Counted from the stretch's first letter, positions 52,086 to 61,802 are shown. The stretch: DNA of 64,000 nucleotides from JALHFZ01 sp963674625 (GCA_963674625.2 CAXXXO010000004.1:1178001-1242000); one strand, 5' to 3'. Numbers and translations are program-made. Notes: generated from the sequence alone by a model not told the origin.

Positions 52086-53942
52086 TTAAATTTTAGCTTG
52101 ATTTTGAAATTCTTTTCTATTTACAGTTGATTTATAAAGTTTAAAATAGCTATACGACTTAATTCCTTCAAATTGCACTAATTCAATTAAATGCGAGCCG
52201 TCTTTAAAAAAAACATCTTCAGAAATACTCTCAGGATAAGGTTCAGTAAATACGACTCTTTTGATTCTCGCTTGATATATTTTTTTTGCACACAATTCGC
52301 AAGGGAAGGTTGTAGTATAAATTGTTGCACCTTCAATTCCCATACCACCAATGATAGCGTTCTGTAATATTGCATTTTCCTCGGCATGTAAAGCGCGACA
52401 ATATTCTAATTTTTTTATTGAAAAATTTTTAGATAAAATATCTGCTAATTCTTGCTTTTCGTTCAGCCCTACCCCATGTTTTTTGATCCAGTCAGCAAGA
52501 CCTTTGTTGTCGCTTTCAAAAAGCCTTTCTAGCCGTTTTTTTATTTGAAACCTTGAATACTCGTCTTTATAGCAATAGTAGTGATCTTTATGATTTTCAA
52601 ATGCCTTATTTAAAAAACACAAAAATTCTTCCTCTTCACCTCTAACAGCGATTGGGAATGTATAATTGCTATCAATATCACCAATTCTTCGATAACCGCA
52701 TGGTATTTGACCTGCGCCTACATCATTCCAACCCGCCCCTACGATACACCCACGCTGACCAACAATTACAGCTCCAACCTGTCGGGAGATACAGTTTGAT
52801 TTTAAACTCATGGAATATGCTTCCTGCATAAAGAGTTCGTCTTCTGTTGGAACAATGCATCCAGGTCGGCAAATTAATGCAAAATGCTTTGCCAATTTCC
52901 TTTGAAACGTGAATATTTTCGAATCATTATTGACGGCTATATCAGACAACAACACGCATTCACTTACATTTTGCTTGTATAACTCCCTTACCTTAACACC
53001 TTTTCCCTTGTCCCTATTGTCTCTTTCTTTATCAAAATTGCCTCGGTTTTGCCTTAATGATTCTGGCGCATAAATCGAAAAAAGAAAGAATTCATAATAC
53101 CGATTCCTAAAAAATTCAACTTCGTAGGGATTTCTAAACGCTTCAATTGCAAACTTATCATAAACTTTCCTACCAAATTCGATTCTCTTTTTATTTCTAA
53201 AATATTTGATTAGATTATTAGCTTCAAACGCTAAAATAAATAACGTATTCGCATTCTGCTGTTCGAATCTTGAAGTATAATCTATAGGATTTCCACAACG
53301 CCTTGCATTATCACCCAAATCCTGCAACAAGGCTCCAAGCTCGGACTCGCTGAACTTTTCCTTTAGCCTTATTTTGTATTCGCGAAGGTATTTTAAGAAT
53401 TCTTCATACATATCCATATCAGCTGGAGAAATACTAGCAATCTGTCTATTTTTAATTTGATCCGATATTTTTTTTGCCTTTTTTATTTTCACTGGATCAA
53501 AATCAATACATAATTTAAATCTTTTTATTTTATCAGAAAGCTCTTTTTCATCTTCATCTGAAAGACTTTCTATCGTTAGCTTTATCAACATGTCTGTCAT
53601 TGAAATATAGAAAAATTCATTATTATTGTATTCAGATAAAACGGTTAGTGTTTCTCTTAATTCTAATTGTTGGCTTAATTGATAATAACACTTATTTATA
53701 ATTGCAACTTTGCCGTGCCTATCTTTTCTTTCTTTATTTAAATCTATCTTTTGTTGTTTTATATTTAAAAGAAGTTTTTCTATTTGAGATTGGATTGCTG
53801 GGAGTTTTTTTACTCTCATATTAATATATTGATTGATATTTTTAACAAAAAAATTAGCAGCAGATGTGCAACCACTGCTCAGTGGCCCCGTGAAACCTAG
53901 AATTAGGAACCCATGCTTTATTTCATGAAAAATATTAGACAT
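52086..53942 (-). CDS. Anti-phage deoxycytidylate deaminase (AvcD/DCD type)
   Basis: A 618-residue protein with an N-terminal P-loop-like domain (ILGFTGPLSSGCTSAANFF; the usual Lys is Cys) and a C-terminal cytidine/dCMP deaminase domain. The zinc motifs are LHAEENAIL (His and catalytic Glu) and FPCELCAKKIYQARIKRVVF (two Cys). Known relatives deplete dCTP or dCMP during phage infection and are held inactive by an RNA in the absence of phage. ATG at 53942 has GGTGGTG nearby; an earlier start at 53975 is possible. The gene is markedly AT-rich, so recently acquired. Its upstream region is long and gene-poor. Confidence 0.85.
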   Translation of the reverse strand: MSNIFHEIKHGFLILGFTGPLSSGCTSAANFFVKNINQYINMRVKKLPAIQSQIEKLLLNIKQQKIDLNKERKDRHGKVAIINKCYYQLSQQLELRETLTVLSEYNNNEFFYISMTDMLIKLTIESLSDEDEKELSDKIKRFKLCIDFDPVKIKKAKKISDQIKNRQIASISPADMDMYEEFLKYLREYKIRLKEKFSESELGALLQDLGDNARRCGNPIDYTSRFEQQNANTLFILAFEANNLIKYFRNKKRIEFGRKVYDKFAIEAFRNPYEVEFFRNRYYEFFLFSIYAPESLRQNRGNFDKERDNRDKGKGVKVRELYKQNVSECVLLSDIAVNNDSKIFTFQRKLAKHFALICRPGCIVPTEDELFMQEAYSMSLKSNCISRQVGAVIVGQRGCIVGAGWNDVGAGQIPCGYRRIGDIDSNYTFPIAVRGEEEEFLCFLNKAFENHKDHYYCYKDEYSRFQIKKRLERLFESDNKGLADWIKKHGVGLNEKQELADILSKNFSIKKLEYCRALHAEENAILQNAIIGGMGIEGATIYTTTFPCELCAKKIYQARIKRVVFTEPYPESISEDVFFKDGSHLIELVQFEGIKSYSYFKLYKSTVNRKEFQNQAKI

Positions 53943-54629
53943 CTCAACACCACCAATCCAATTTTGAATTTTCACTTACTTCATGTTGCTCAGTTTTCAT
54001 ATTACAGGGTAATTCTAAAATTTTCTCTCCCGTAAAAAGGCGTGTTCCGTTTCATCTTAACGACCGCTACACCTATTCGGAATGGTGGTTCGTTTTGCTC
54101 CGATATCCCCGGATCACCCCTCACACACCAACCCAGTCCTTTCTAGAGAAATAAAAAAATGGCTTCTCAATCCCCGGACAGGTTTTTAGCGACTTCTGCA
54201 TGGTTTTTACGGCGATCTTCGCGGTTTGTTTAGGGTAACCGTAGACTCCTTCACGGCGTTGATGGTGGCGTCCGCTTGAAGCGAGGCAACGATGCCGGCT
54301 TTAGCTACGGCCCGCATGGCGTGTACCCTTCTTGAAGAAAGAAAGCTTGCATCTTCTATGCCCGGAATGTCCGAGCCGCAGGGCGCACAAGGGGAACGGC
54401 GTTCTGAGTGTTAGTGTAAGGGTATTTTTGGGGTTAGTAGAGGTGGTCTTCATGGAACGCTCCTCTCGCGGCAAATGAACGTATCAAAGACAAAAGACCA
54501 TTATTAAAAAACTAAAAAGACATTACTATCTTATTTTTTACTACAATACATCTCTTTATGCAAGTTTTTTACGAATAGAGCAACTATTTTTGGTTCAATG
54601 CTTGCCGTTCTTCGGTAGCGAGCTTTCTT
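53943..54629. other. Gene-poor region upstream of the deaminase
   Basis: No convincing protein gene. On the minus strand a 50-residue ORF (54301-54453, start MKTTSTNPKNTLTLTLRTPF) has GAGAGGAG 7 bases upstream but no recognisable domain. The part 53943-54300 lies directly upstream of the deaminase on its coding strand, where characterised AvcD systems encode an inhibitory RNA. Confidence 0.4.
54301..54453 (-). CDS. Possible small ORF of 50 residues
   Basis: The ORF begins MKTTSTNPKNTLTLTLRTPF and ends FFKKGTRHAGRS. It is basic with two Cys and has a good GAGAGGAG ribosome site. It overlaps a second frame that could continue as MRAVAKAGIVASLQADATIN, so it may be a decayed gene. No family is recognised. 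Confidence 0.25.
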   Translation of the reverse strand: MKTTSTNPKNTLTLTLRTPFPLCALRLGHSGHRRCKLSFFKKGTRHAGRS

Positions 54630-55289
54630 CTAAAGCTCGTCGCTCTCGGCGAAGGAGTAATAGCCTTTTGTGTTGAAGATGATGTGATCTAGGAAGCTGA
54701 GGCCCAGGATTTTTGCGGCTTCTTTGAGCTGGTGTGTGATATGGCGGTCTTCGGGGCTTGGTTTGAGTTCTCCGTGGGGGTGGTTATGGGCAACGATGAC
54801 GGCGGAGGCTCTTTCGGCTATCACGTCGGCGAAGACTTCCCGAGGGTGGACGTGGCTTTTGTTGACCAGCCCTATGCTGACGACCCGGATGTTCATTACC
54901 TCGTTCGCGCCGTTGATGGAGACGCTGAGGAAGTGCTCCTGTTTTCTGTCGGCGTAGTGCTGGATCAGGGGAAGCACGTCCGCAGGGAATTTGATTTTCA
55001 GGCCTTCTGGCTTGATTCTTCGCCGAACGAATTCAAAGGCCGCTGCGATTGAGGCGGCTTTTGCGCTTCCGATGCCGTCGACGGTGGTGATGTCGTGAGG
55101 GGAGAAGAGCAAACCCTTTTCATCGATGATCTTGATGATTTTCTTCGACAGGGCCAGAACGTCGTCCTTTTGAGTGCCCCTGCCCAGGATGACGGCGAGC
55201 AGCTCCTGGTCGGAAAGGCAGTGCGCTCCCTGTTCGAGGAGTTTTTCTCTGGGGCGTTCGGAAAGCGGAATGTCTTTTATTTTTTTCAT
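54630..55289 (-). CDS. radC: RadC-like JAB-domain protein
   Basis: A 219-residue protein with an N-terminal helix-hairpin-helix region (SERPREKLLEQG, VDGIGSAKAASI) and a C-terminal JAMM metal site (AHNHPHGELKPSPED). RadC proteins have no proven role in repair and are frequent in mobile islands. It is the last gene of the type I restriction operon; its ATG overlaps the hsdS stop (ATGA), so it is translationally coupled to it. Confidence 0.92.
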   Translation of the reverse strand: MKKIKDIPLSERPREKLLEQGAHCLSDQELLAVILGRGTQKDDVLALSKKIIKIIDEKGLLFSPHDITTVDGIGSAKAASIAAAFEFVRRRIKPEGLKIKFPADVLPLIQHYADRKQEHFLSVSINGANEVMNIRVVSIGLVNKSHVHPREVFADVIAERASAVIVAHNHPHGELKPSPEDRHITHQLKEAAKILGLSFLDHIIFNTKGYYSFAESDEL

Positions 55290-56872
55290 GGCTCGCCTGT
55301 CTGCTTTTCTTCTGGTCTGATGCGCTGCGTCTTTGAGCCGTTTCTTCGTGTTCCCCGCGCGCTCCGGGAGGCGTTTTTCAGTTCAGTTTCCATCTTCGCT
55401 TTTTCTTCCTGGATGCGCTGCAGCAGTTTTTCCGCCGGTTCGTCGTCGGGATCCTGGGGAACCAGTTCGCCGCGGAAGGCTTTGGCGAGAACGGATTGAG
55501 CGAGAGTATCCACCCTTGCCCGGGCTTTCTGGTAGTGCTCTTCCACTTTGTCGGCAAGGGAGAAGAGTTTGTCCACCTGCCGGACGATTTCTTTTTGCTC
55601 TTCGAGGGGCGGGAGGGGGAACCTAATAGATTTAAACCTTTCCAAGCTAATTTTCTGCTGTGCAACCCCTTGTGTGATATCAATCAGCTGATCTCTGACA
55701 AGAAAGCTATCAATTGCAATTTTACAATATCTCCTTTCGATAAATTCACTCCAAGGTGTGAATTTTAGGCAATCAGAGGTGATTATGCCACTTTCAAGAT
55801 TAGAAGCGTAGACGCAGCAATCACCCGGAGGATCACCCATTTTTGTTATCAAAAGATCTCCAGGATAAACGGCATGTTGAATAAGTTCTTTTGCTTTTTC
55901 CTCGCTAACATACTTTCTATTTTTCAAAAAATCTCCACTTCTTATATTCCTTACAAAAACAATTGGCACACCGCTATCTCTGTAATCAGATACCTTTAAA
56001 TTGCTTCCAAAAGGACCAATCGCTAATGAATATTTCTGAGGCGAAGAAATCTCTTCAGGAGTAGCTACTTCCCAAGATGTAGGCAAAAGAATCGTTGTTC
56101 CGTTAGATAACACGTGATCCGAAGAACTTTTTGCGCTTCCTCCCTTCTTTTTCAGAAGAGATCTGCCGTTAATTTTCCCGCAATAATTCCAACGCGCCTT
56201 TCCTATTCTTGATAAGAGCACCTCCGCGCTCTCTATCTCCGGATGCTCCTCGCGCCATTTTTCGGTGAGTTTTCCGGTAACTGCGGCGGTGAGCACCGAC
56301 TGACGGAAGCGCTTGAGAATGGCCGGTATCTTCTCAAGGCGCTCTTTCGCGGAGTCAATGCGGGGCATGATGGCGTCCAGCTTGGCGACGATGCGTTTTT
56401 GTTCGTTGAGGGGTGGAAGAGGGAAAGGATGGGATTCTACAAAAGTTTTCGGGACTCTTTTTTGTCCGACGGTGCCTGTCATGTGGGCCTCTGCGGTTTT
56501 CAGAAACGCTGCTGTTTTTACCCAGTAAAACAGCAAGGCGGAAGGAACAATGACCGGACGAAGCACGTAAAATTCCGTGCTTCCCGCACCATGAGAATTC
56601 GGCAAGCCTGAAACTATCGCTGCTTTTCCGTTTTCAAAGCACGGCGTTATTTTCGCAAAAATAACATCGTCGTTCCTAAAATGGGTGAATCCCCTTTTCA
56701 CATCCCCCCACAGTTTTTTCTCAAAGCGCAGTGTGTCCGAAAAATTCGTCGGAACATGCGGCATGGGAACAAAAGCAACTTCCGTATCATCATCCAGCGA
56801 CGATTTGGGGTTTAAAAGAGCAACGTGCGGAAATGTAGTCTCCACCCACCCCTTCGGAAGCATCCCGCTCAT
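55286..56872 (-). CDS. hsdS: Type I restriction-modification specificity subunit
   Basis: A 528-residue specificity subunit with two target-recognition domains separated by the conserved helical regions. The repeats LPPLNEQKRIVAKLDAIMPR (about residues 153-172) and LPPLEEQKEIVRQVDKLFSL mark the ends of the two domains. The two target-recognition domains decide the bipartite DNA site; it cannot be deduced from sequence alone. The two TRD-coding stretches are more AT-rich than the conserved helices, a sign of domain exchange. Overlaps hsdM by 4 bases. Confidence 0.92.
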   Translation of the reverse strand: MSGMLPKGWVETTFPHVALLNPKSSLDDDTEVAFVPMPHVPTNFSDTLRFEKKLWGDVKRGFTHFRNDDVIFAKITPCFENGKAAIVSGLPNSHGAGSTEFYVLRPVIVPSALLFYWVKTAAFLKTAEAHMTGTVGQKRVPKTFVESHPFPLPPLNEQKRIVAKLDAIMPRIDSAKERLEKIPAILKRFRQSVLTAAVTGKLTEKWREEHPEIESAEVLLSRIGKARWNYCGKINGRSLLKKKGGSAKSSSDHVLSNGTTILLPTSWEVATPEEISSPQKYSLAIGPFGSNLKVSDYRDSGVPIVFVRNIRSGDFLKNRKYVSEEKAKELIQHAVYPGDLLITKMGDPPGDCCVYASNLESGIITSDCLKFTPWSEFIERRYCKIAIDSFLVRDQLIDITQGVAQQKISLERFKSIRFPLPPLEEQKEIVRQVDKLFSLADKVEEHYQKARARVDTLAQSVLAKAFRGELVPQDPDDEPAEKLLQRIQEEKAKMETELKNASRSARGTRRNGSKTQRIRPEEKQTGEP

Positions 56873-58314
56873 TCCCCGTTCTCCGTTTCTATTTCGTCCA
56901 GGATGGCTTGCAGTTCATCGACGCAGGCGCCCAGTTCGGTGATGGCGTCGGCGACCAGGAGCTGCGGTTCGGGGAGGGAGTCGGGGTCTTCGAGGTTTTC
57001 GTCTTTCAGCCAAGAGATATCGAGGTTGAAGTTTCTCTCCTTGATCTGGGAATACGAAAACTTTCTGAAGCGCCCCTTTTCGCCGCCGTCCTTCCGCTCG
57101 CTCTGTCCGTCGGGGTCGTCGCCGTAGCATCTCTCGAAATCCTCGAACATGGCGGGGACGAGGGGGCGGTCTTTTTTGGTGACGCCGGGGATGTTGGTCC
57201 GGCAGTCGTAGATCCAGGTGTTTTCGGTTTTCATGCCCTTCCGGAAGAAGATCACGTTGGCCTTCACTCCCTGGCTGTAGGGGGTGAAGGTGCCGTTGGG
57301 GAGGCGCAGCAGGGTGTGCACGTCGCAGTCTTCCATAAGGTACTTGATGACGTCGCCCGCGGCGTCGGCGAAGAGAACGTTGTCGGGCAGCACCATGGCG
57401 GCCCGTCCGCCCCTTTTGAGTATGGTGACTACGTGCTGGATGAAGTTCAGCTGCTTGTTGCTGGTGCTGACGGTGAAGTCGTCCCGCACCGGGGCCTGGT
57501 TGGCCCCTTTGGTCCCGAAGGGGGGATTGGTGAGGATGCAGTCGTACCGTTCGCCCCGGTCGGGTTCGTAGATGCTGTCGCCGAGGTAGATGCGCGGTTC
57601 CAGTCCGTGGAGGAAGAGGTTCATCAGGGCCAGTCTCCGGGGCCGGGGGACGAGCTCCTGGCCGTAGTAGGTGTCTTTTTTGATGCGCTGGACGTCTTTT
57701 CTGTCCAGCGCTCCTTTGGTGACATGCATGAGCCATTCGTAGGCGACCATCAGGAAGCCCGCCGTTCCACAGGCGGGGTCGCAGATGGTGAACTCCCGGG
57801 ACACCCTGGGGTCGGGGAGCATGACGTTGACGATGGACTTTATGAGCACCCGGGGGGTGAAGTATTGCCCCGCTCCCTTCTTTCCCTCGGCGGCGGATTT
57901 TTCAAGCAGTCCTTCGAAGGCCGCGCCCTTGACGTCCACCTCCATGGAGGACCAATCCTCTTCGTCGATCATGTTGATGATCTTTTTCAGGTTGACCGGA
58001 TTGGTGAATCTCGGAACTGCCTGGGTGAAGATGTCGCCCAGGAGGCCGGGCTGGCGGCCGAGGGCCCGCAGTATACGGGCAAAGATGTCCAGCAGCTCGG
58101 TTCCCGACTTTTTAACGAAGGGGGTCCAGGAACAGTCGAGGGTAACTTTCTTCTTGTCTTCTTCGTACTGGATGCCGGATAGATCGATGTCCTTTTCATG
58201 GGCCATTTTCAGGAACAACAGGTAGGTAAGCTGCTCGATATAATCGCCGTAGTCGATTCCGTCATGGCGAAGAGTGTGGCAGAAGCCCCATAGTTTATTT
58301 ACGACGTCGGACAT
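56869..58314 (-). CDS. hsdM: Type I restriction-modification DNA methyltransferase subunit
   Basis: A 481-residue N6-adenine methyltransferase. The N-terminal helical HsdM domain (about 1-130) is followed by GQYFTPR, the SAM motif DPACGTAGF, and the catalytic motif NPPFG. It methylates the host sites defined by HsdS. Starts 25 bases after hsdR ends. Confidence 0.95.
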   Translation of the reverse strand: MSDVVNKLWGFCHTLRHDGIDYGDYIEQLTYLLFLKMAHEKDIDLSGIQYEEDKKKVTLDCSWTPFVKKSGTELLDIFARILRALGRQPGLLGDIFTQAVPRFTNPVNLKKIINMIDEEDWSSMEVDVKGAAFEGLLEKSAAEGKKGAGQYFTPRVLIKSIVNVMLPDPRVSREFTICDPACGTAGFLMVAYEWLMHVTKGALDRKDVQRIKKDTYYGQELVPRPRRLALMNLFLHGLEPRIYLGDSIYEPDRGERYDCILTNPPFGTKGANQAPVRDDFTVSTSNKQLNFIQHVVTILKRGGRAAMVLPDNVLFADAAGDVIKYLMEDCDVHTLLRLPNGTFTPYSQGVKANVIFFRKGMKTENTWIYDCRTNIPGVTKKDRPLVPAMFEDFERCYGDDPDGQSERKDGGEKGRFRKFSYSQIKERNFNLDISWLKDENLEDPDSLPEPQLLVADAITELGACVDELQAILDEIETENGE

Positions 58315-58339
58315 GGCTCATTCCCTTTTCTATAGTGTG

Positions 58340-61009
58340 TTAGGCGGCAAGCGATTCGTTTATCTCCTTCAGTATCGCGTCGAAGGTTTCTCCGAAGATC
58401 CGCTTTGCCCTTGTCAGGCCGCCGTGCCGTTCGAAGACCGGCATGGTTTCGAAGTCCTCCTGCGATATAGTGAGGTTTTCGATGAGATGCTCTTGAATGT
58501 AGGCGAGCCATTTTTTCTGCGCTTCGGTGAAGGCATGTTTTTCGGCAAGCTGCGTCACCGTTTTTTCAACCCGTTCCCGGGCCGTGAGGATGGGCACGTC
58601 GTAGTCCGAAGCGTGCTTGACCATGGAGATGATGTCGGCAAGCGGTTTTTTGTAGACAAGCTCGTGGCCCCGCTGCAGGTCTTTTTCCGAGAAATGGCTT
58701 TTTCTGAGATTGTCGCGCAGGTCGTCAAGCACATCGGCATTCCATCCCGAAGGGCGGGAGAGCAATATTTCGATGGCTTCGATCTGTTCGGGGTTCTTTC
58801 GGACGAACTCTTCGAAGAGCCTGAGGTAGTCCTGCGGTTTCTGGTAGTCGTCGCCGACCCGGAACATCACCTCGTCATCCACAGTATCCACTATTTCGTA
58901 CCCCTTGAAGAAGACCTTTTTCGGGCGGGGGTAGTTTTCAAGCAGTTCCTGGAACTCTTTATTCCTGAGAAGCGCCATCGTCCCGGGAAAGTTGTTCATT
59001 ATGTTGTCTTTCAGCCTGTCGGCGTAAGCTTTCATGTCGCCGTCGGGCAGAAAGCGGGCGAAGGCTTCCCGGGCTTCCGCGCCCATAGTGTTCTGGACGC
59101 GCCGCAGGCGTTTGATCAGACGGTTGACATTATACTCCCGATCGCGGTTGTCGTAGATTCGTTCGATGATTTCGGCAAGGGAGACCGTCTCTTTCTGAAG
59201 GGAGACGTCGAAATCGGTGGCATTCCTGAAGTATTCGATGAGGCTCCCGTCGAAGCAGTCGAAGATGGTGAACTTCTCTTTATTGATCTCTTTGCACAAC
59301 CGGGTTCCGCGCCCCAGCATCTGCACCCAGAGGATACGGGACTTCACCATCCGCATGAAACCGATTATTTCTATGGCGGGGATATCCACGCCGGTGGTCA
59401 GCATGTCCACGGTGACGACTATTTTGGGCTCGGGGCGGTTGCGGAACTGGCGTATTTTCTGCAGGGGGCGGTCGACGGTGGGGCTTCCGGTAATTTTCAT
59501 CACGAAGTCGTCGCCTTTGCCGAACACTTCCTTGCAGGTTCGCACCACTTCATCGGCGTGGGAGACATGGGGAAGGTCGTTGACCGCGAAGATCAGCATT
59601 TTGGGGAACCGTTTGTGCTCGGCTTCGTGCTGGTCGGTGTATTTTTTGATGGCGGCGATGATTTTCCTGGTGCTGTCGGGAGCGGTGATCTTCTGCTCTA
59701 TTTCCGTTGAGCTGAACTCCCGTTCGTCCTCCAGCGAGTCGAGCTGCTCCGAGCCCGTTTCCACGTCGACCTCGCCGACCATCTCCCCCTCTTTGAGGAA
59801 TGCGCCGTTGATATGGATGTCGGACGTGATCTTGACGGCGTCGTAGTCCACAAGGTAGCCGTCGAGGACGGCCTGTTCGGTGCTGTAGGAATAGACCTTG
59901 TGTTTGAACATGCCCAGGGTATGGGCCGCCGGTGTGGCGGTGAGGCCGATTTTCACGGCGTCGAAGTAGTCCAGGACATATTTCCAGCAGCCGGTTTCTT
60001 TCGCGGAATATCCCCGGTGGCACTCGTCGGCTATGATCACGTCGAAGGCATTGATGGGGATGTCGAGCTTGCCGGCTTCGGTGTCGTACTCGAAGCCGCC
60101 GTCGGCGTCTTTGCCCAGCAGATTGATCGCCATTCGCTGGATTGTGGAGACATAGATGAAGGTGTGGGCTTCCCTGGGGTTGGTCAGGTACTCTTCGGGC
60201 AGCACTTTGGGGTCGAAGCTGTTGCCGTCTTCCAGCTCTTCGCGCCGGAATCTCTGGCTGTAGACCTCGTAATCCCTGTCCAGTTTGAGCCCCTCCGGCG
60301 TTTGAAAGGCGGAGAGGGCGGAAACGGTCTGGGCGGCGAGGGCGCGCCGATCCACCAGGAAGAGAATCCGTCGGGCGTAGCCGGATTTCAGCAGGCGGTA
60401 GATGGAGGAAACGAGGGTGAAGGTCTTTCCTGTTCCTGTTGCCATGGCGATCAGCATGCTTTTTTTGCCGGCGCACAGGGCTTTTTCTATGGCTTCGACG
60501 GCGGCTGCCTGGTACGGTCGCAGACGGGTTATTTCGGTGACGGGGCGTTCGGCAAACCACCGTTCGGCGCTTTCCGTGTCTTTGCGGTATTTTTCGAGCA
60601 GGGCCTGGGGGGAGTGAAAGTCGGCCAGCAGCCGGGAAGCGTTTTCTTTTCTGCGCACGTCGAGATGGAAGATGGACTCTCCGTTGGTGGAATAGAGAAA
60701 GGGAACCCTGTACCCCCTCCATTCGCCGACCGTGTCCGGTACGCCGCGGGCATATCGCTTGGCCTGTTCCAGCACGTTTTCAGCGCCGAGGGAGACTTTT
60801 TTTGCTTCTATGATGCCGAGCAGCTTTCCGTCCACAAATAGGGCGTAATCGGCGGGGCCGGTCTCGGTGGGGTATTCTTCGACGGCGTGACGGGTCAGCG
60901 ACGAACAGTCGCGAACTTCGTCGCTGCGGATGATGGTCCAGTCGAGGACGGATGATCGAAGCCGCCCATCGATGCGTTCTTTTCGCGTCCTGGCCTCGGA
61001 TTCAGTCAT
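58340..61009 (-). CDS. hsdR: Type I restriction endonuclease subunit R
   Basis: An 889-residue motor nuclease. The N-terminal nuclease core shows ADYALFVDGKLLGIIEAKK (PD-ExK type). The helicase part has Walker A ATGTGKTFT, DECHRGY (DEAD-box), TATP and the later arginine-rich motif QMLGRGTRLC. The C-terminal part resembles the EcoEI-type R domain. It cuts DNA lacking methylation after ATP-driven translocation. ATG at 61009 is preferred; a GTG two codons upstream is possible. It leads hsdR-hsdM-hsdS-radC on the minus strand. Confidence 0.95.
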   Translation of the reverse strand: MTESEARTRKERIDGRLRSSVLDWTIIRSDEVRDCSSLTRHAVEEYPTETGPADYALFVDGKLLGIIEAKKVSLGAENVLEQAKRYARGVPDTVGEWRGYRVPFLYSTNGESIFHLDVRRKENASRLLADFHSPQALLEKYRKDTESAERWFAERPVTEITRLRPYQAAAVEAIEKALCAGKKSMLIAMATGTGKTFTLVSSIYRLLKSGYARRILFLVDRRALAAQTVSALSAFQTPEGLKLDRDYEVYSQRFRREELEDGNSFDPKVLPEEYLTNPREAHTFIYVSTIQRMAINLLGKDADGGFEYDTEAGKLDIPINAFDVIIADECHRGYSAKETGCWKYVLDYFDAVKIGLTATPAAHTLGMFKHKVYSYSTEQAVLDGYLVDYDAVKITSDIHINGAFLKEGEMVGEVDVETGSEQLDSLEDEREFSSTEIEQKITAPDSTRKIIAAIKKYTDQHEAEHKRFPKMLIFAVNDLPHVSHADEVVRTCKEVFGKGDDFVMKITGSPTVDRPLQKIRQFRNRPEPKIVVTVDMLTTGVDIPAIEIIGFMRMVKSRILWVQMLGRGTRLCKEINKEKFTIFDCFDGSLIEYFRNATDFDVSLQKETVSLAEIIERIYDNRDREYNVNRLIKRLRRVQNTMGAEAREAFARFLPDGDMKAYADRLKDNIMNNFPGTMALLRNKEFQELLENYPRPKKVFFKGYEIVDTVDDEVMFRVGDDYQKPQDYLRLFEEFVRKNPEQIEAIEILLSRPSGWNADVLDDLRDNLRKSHFSEKDLQRGHELVYKKPLADIISMVKHASDYDVPILTARERVEKTVTQLAEKHAFTEAQKKWLAYIQEHLIENLTISQEDFETMPVFERHGGLTRAKRIFGETFDAILKEINESLAA

Positions 61010-61078
61010 TGCCACACCCCTTTTTCTATGCGTGCTGCGGAGAACGCTTTTCGGGCAGTCAAGGATGATCTGCTTGAT

Positions 61079-61363
61079 TCATTCACAGCTTCCAAGAATG
61101 AACCTGGCCTGTTCTCTCCGGAGCATCTCGTATGGCGTCATGAAACGCAGGCCAAGACCAATGCAGACATTGGGTATTTTGATGCGTTTAGGGGAGTTGG
61201 CGGCCACTTCGTGTGTTACTACCACATATCCGCCTGCCAGGCCATGAGCTATCAGATAAAATAAAGCCCACTTTCGGAAAGACCTCTCCAAAGCGGTATC
61301 GGACAGATGAGCCCGTTCCGCTGCCCAGCGCAATACTGGAATGGATGCGGGCACGATATTCAT
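61079..61363 (-). pseudogene. C-terminal remnant of a DUF4411 (PIN-like toxin) gene
   Basis: The minus-strand frame ends with LIAHGLAGGYVVVTHEVAAN, SPKRIKIPNVCIGLGLRFMT and PYEMLRREQARFILGSCE, the C-terminal half of DUF4411 proteins, which are toxin components paired with ImmA/XRE antitoxins. Most of the N-terminal half including the acidic metal residues is missing and no antitoxin partner is present. Confidence 0.62.
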
Positions 61364-61580
61364 ACGCTCATCTCCTTGGCAGAAATTTGGGCGATCACGG
61401 CGGCGATCGAACGATACCGCTATGCATTCGGCGCACGAGGGACTTCAGGACAATTCGATTCTCGTTGTACCACAGCGCATTGTGTTCGGCAAGACTTTTC
61501 GATGATTTTTTCACAAAAGGTTGCCACACTCTCGAATCCAAAGTCTCTTGAACTCGTCACAACCGGGGGCAGGGTACTCT
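61364..61580. other. Gene-free stretch between two gene remnants
   Basis: No ORF of quality and no repeat or promoter was recognised here. Confidence 0.4.
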
Positions 61581-61802
61581 TTAAATTACCACGTCGGTCA
61601 CTACCATTCCGTGGTCGGATCCCGCTTCAATCGCATCTTCATAATATACCTTTGAGCTCACAATTTTCCATGCTTTGTTGCAATAAACAAAATCATATCT
61701 TTTTTTCTTGCCGCCATTAAGAATATGAGTGTAGGCCAATCTCTGCGGCGGCAGAAAGCCATCCCTTCGTCCGGCCGCATCATGGGAAATTGGGGTTGAC
61801 AA
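61581..61802 (-). pseudogene. C-terminal remnant of an endonuclease/exonuclease/phosphatase-family gene
   Basis: The last 50 residues read YDFVYCNKAWKIVSSKVYYE, then AGSDHGMVVTDVVI, matching the end of EEP-fold enzymes (DYIF.... and the catalytic GSDHxPV motif). The start of the gene is absent, so it is a fragment at the island edge. Confidence 0.55.
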
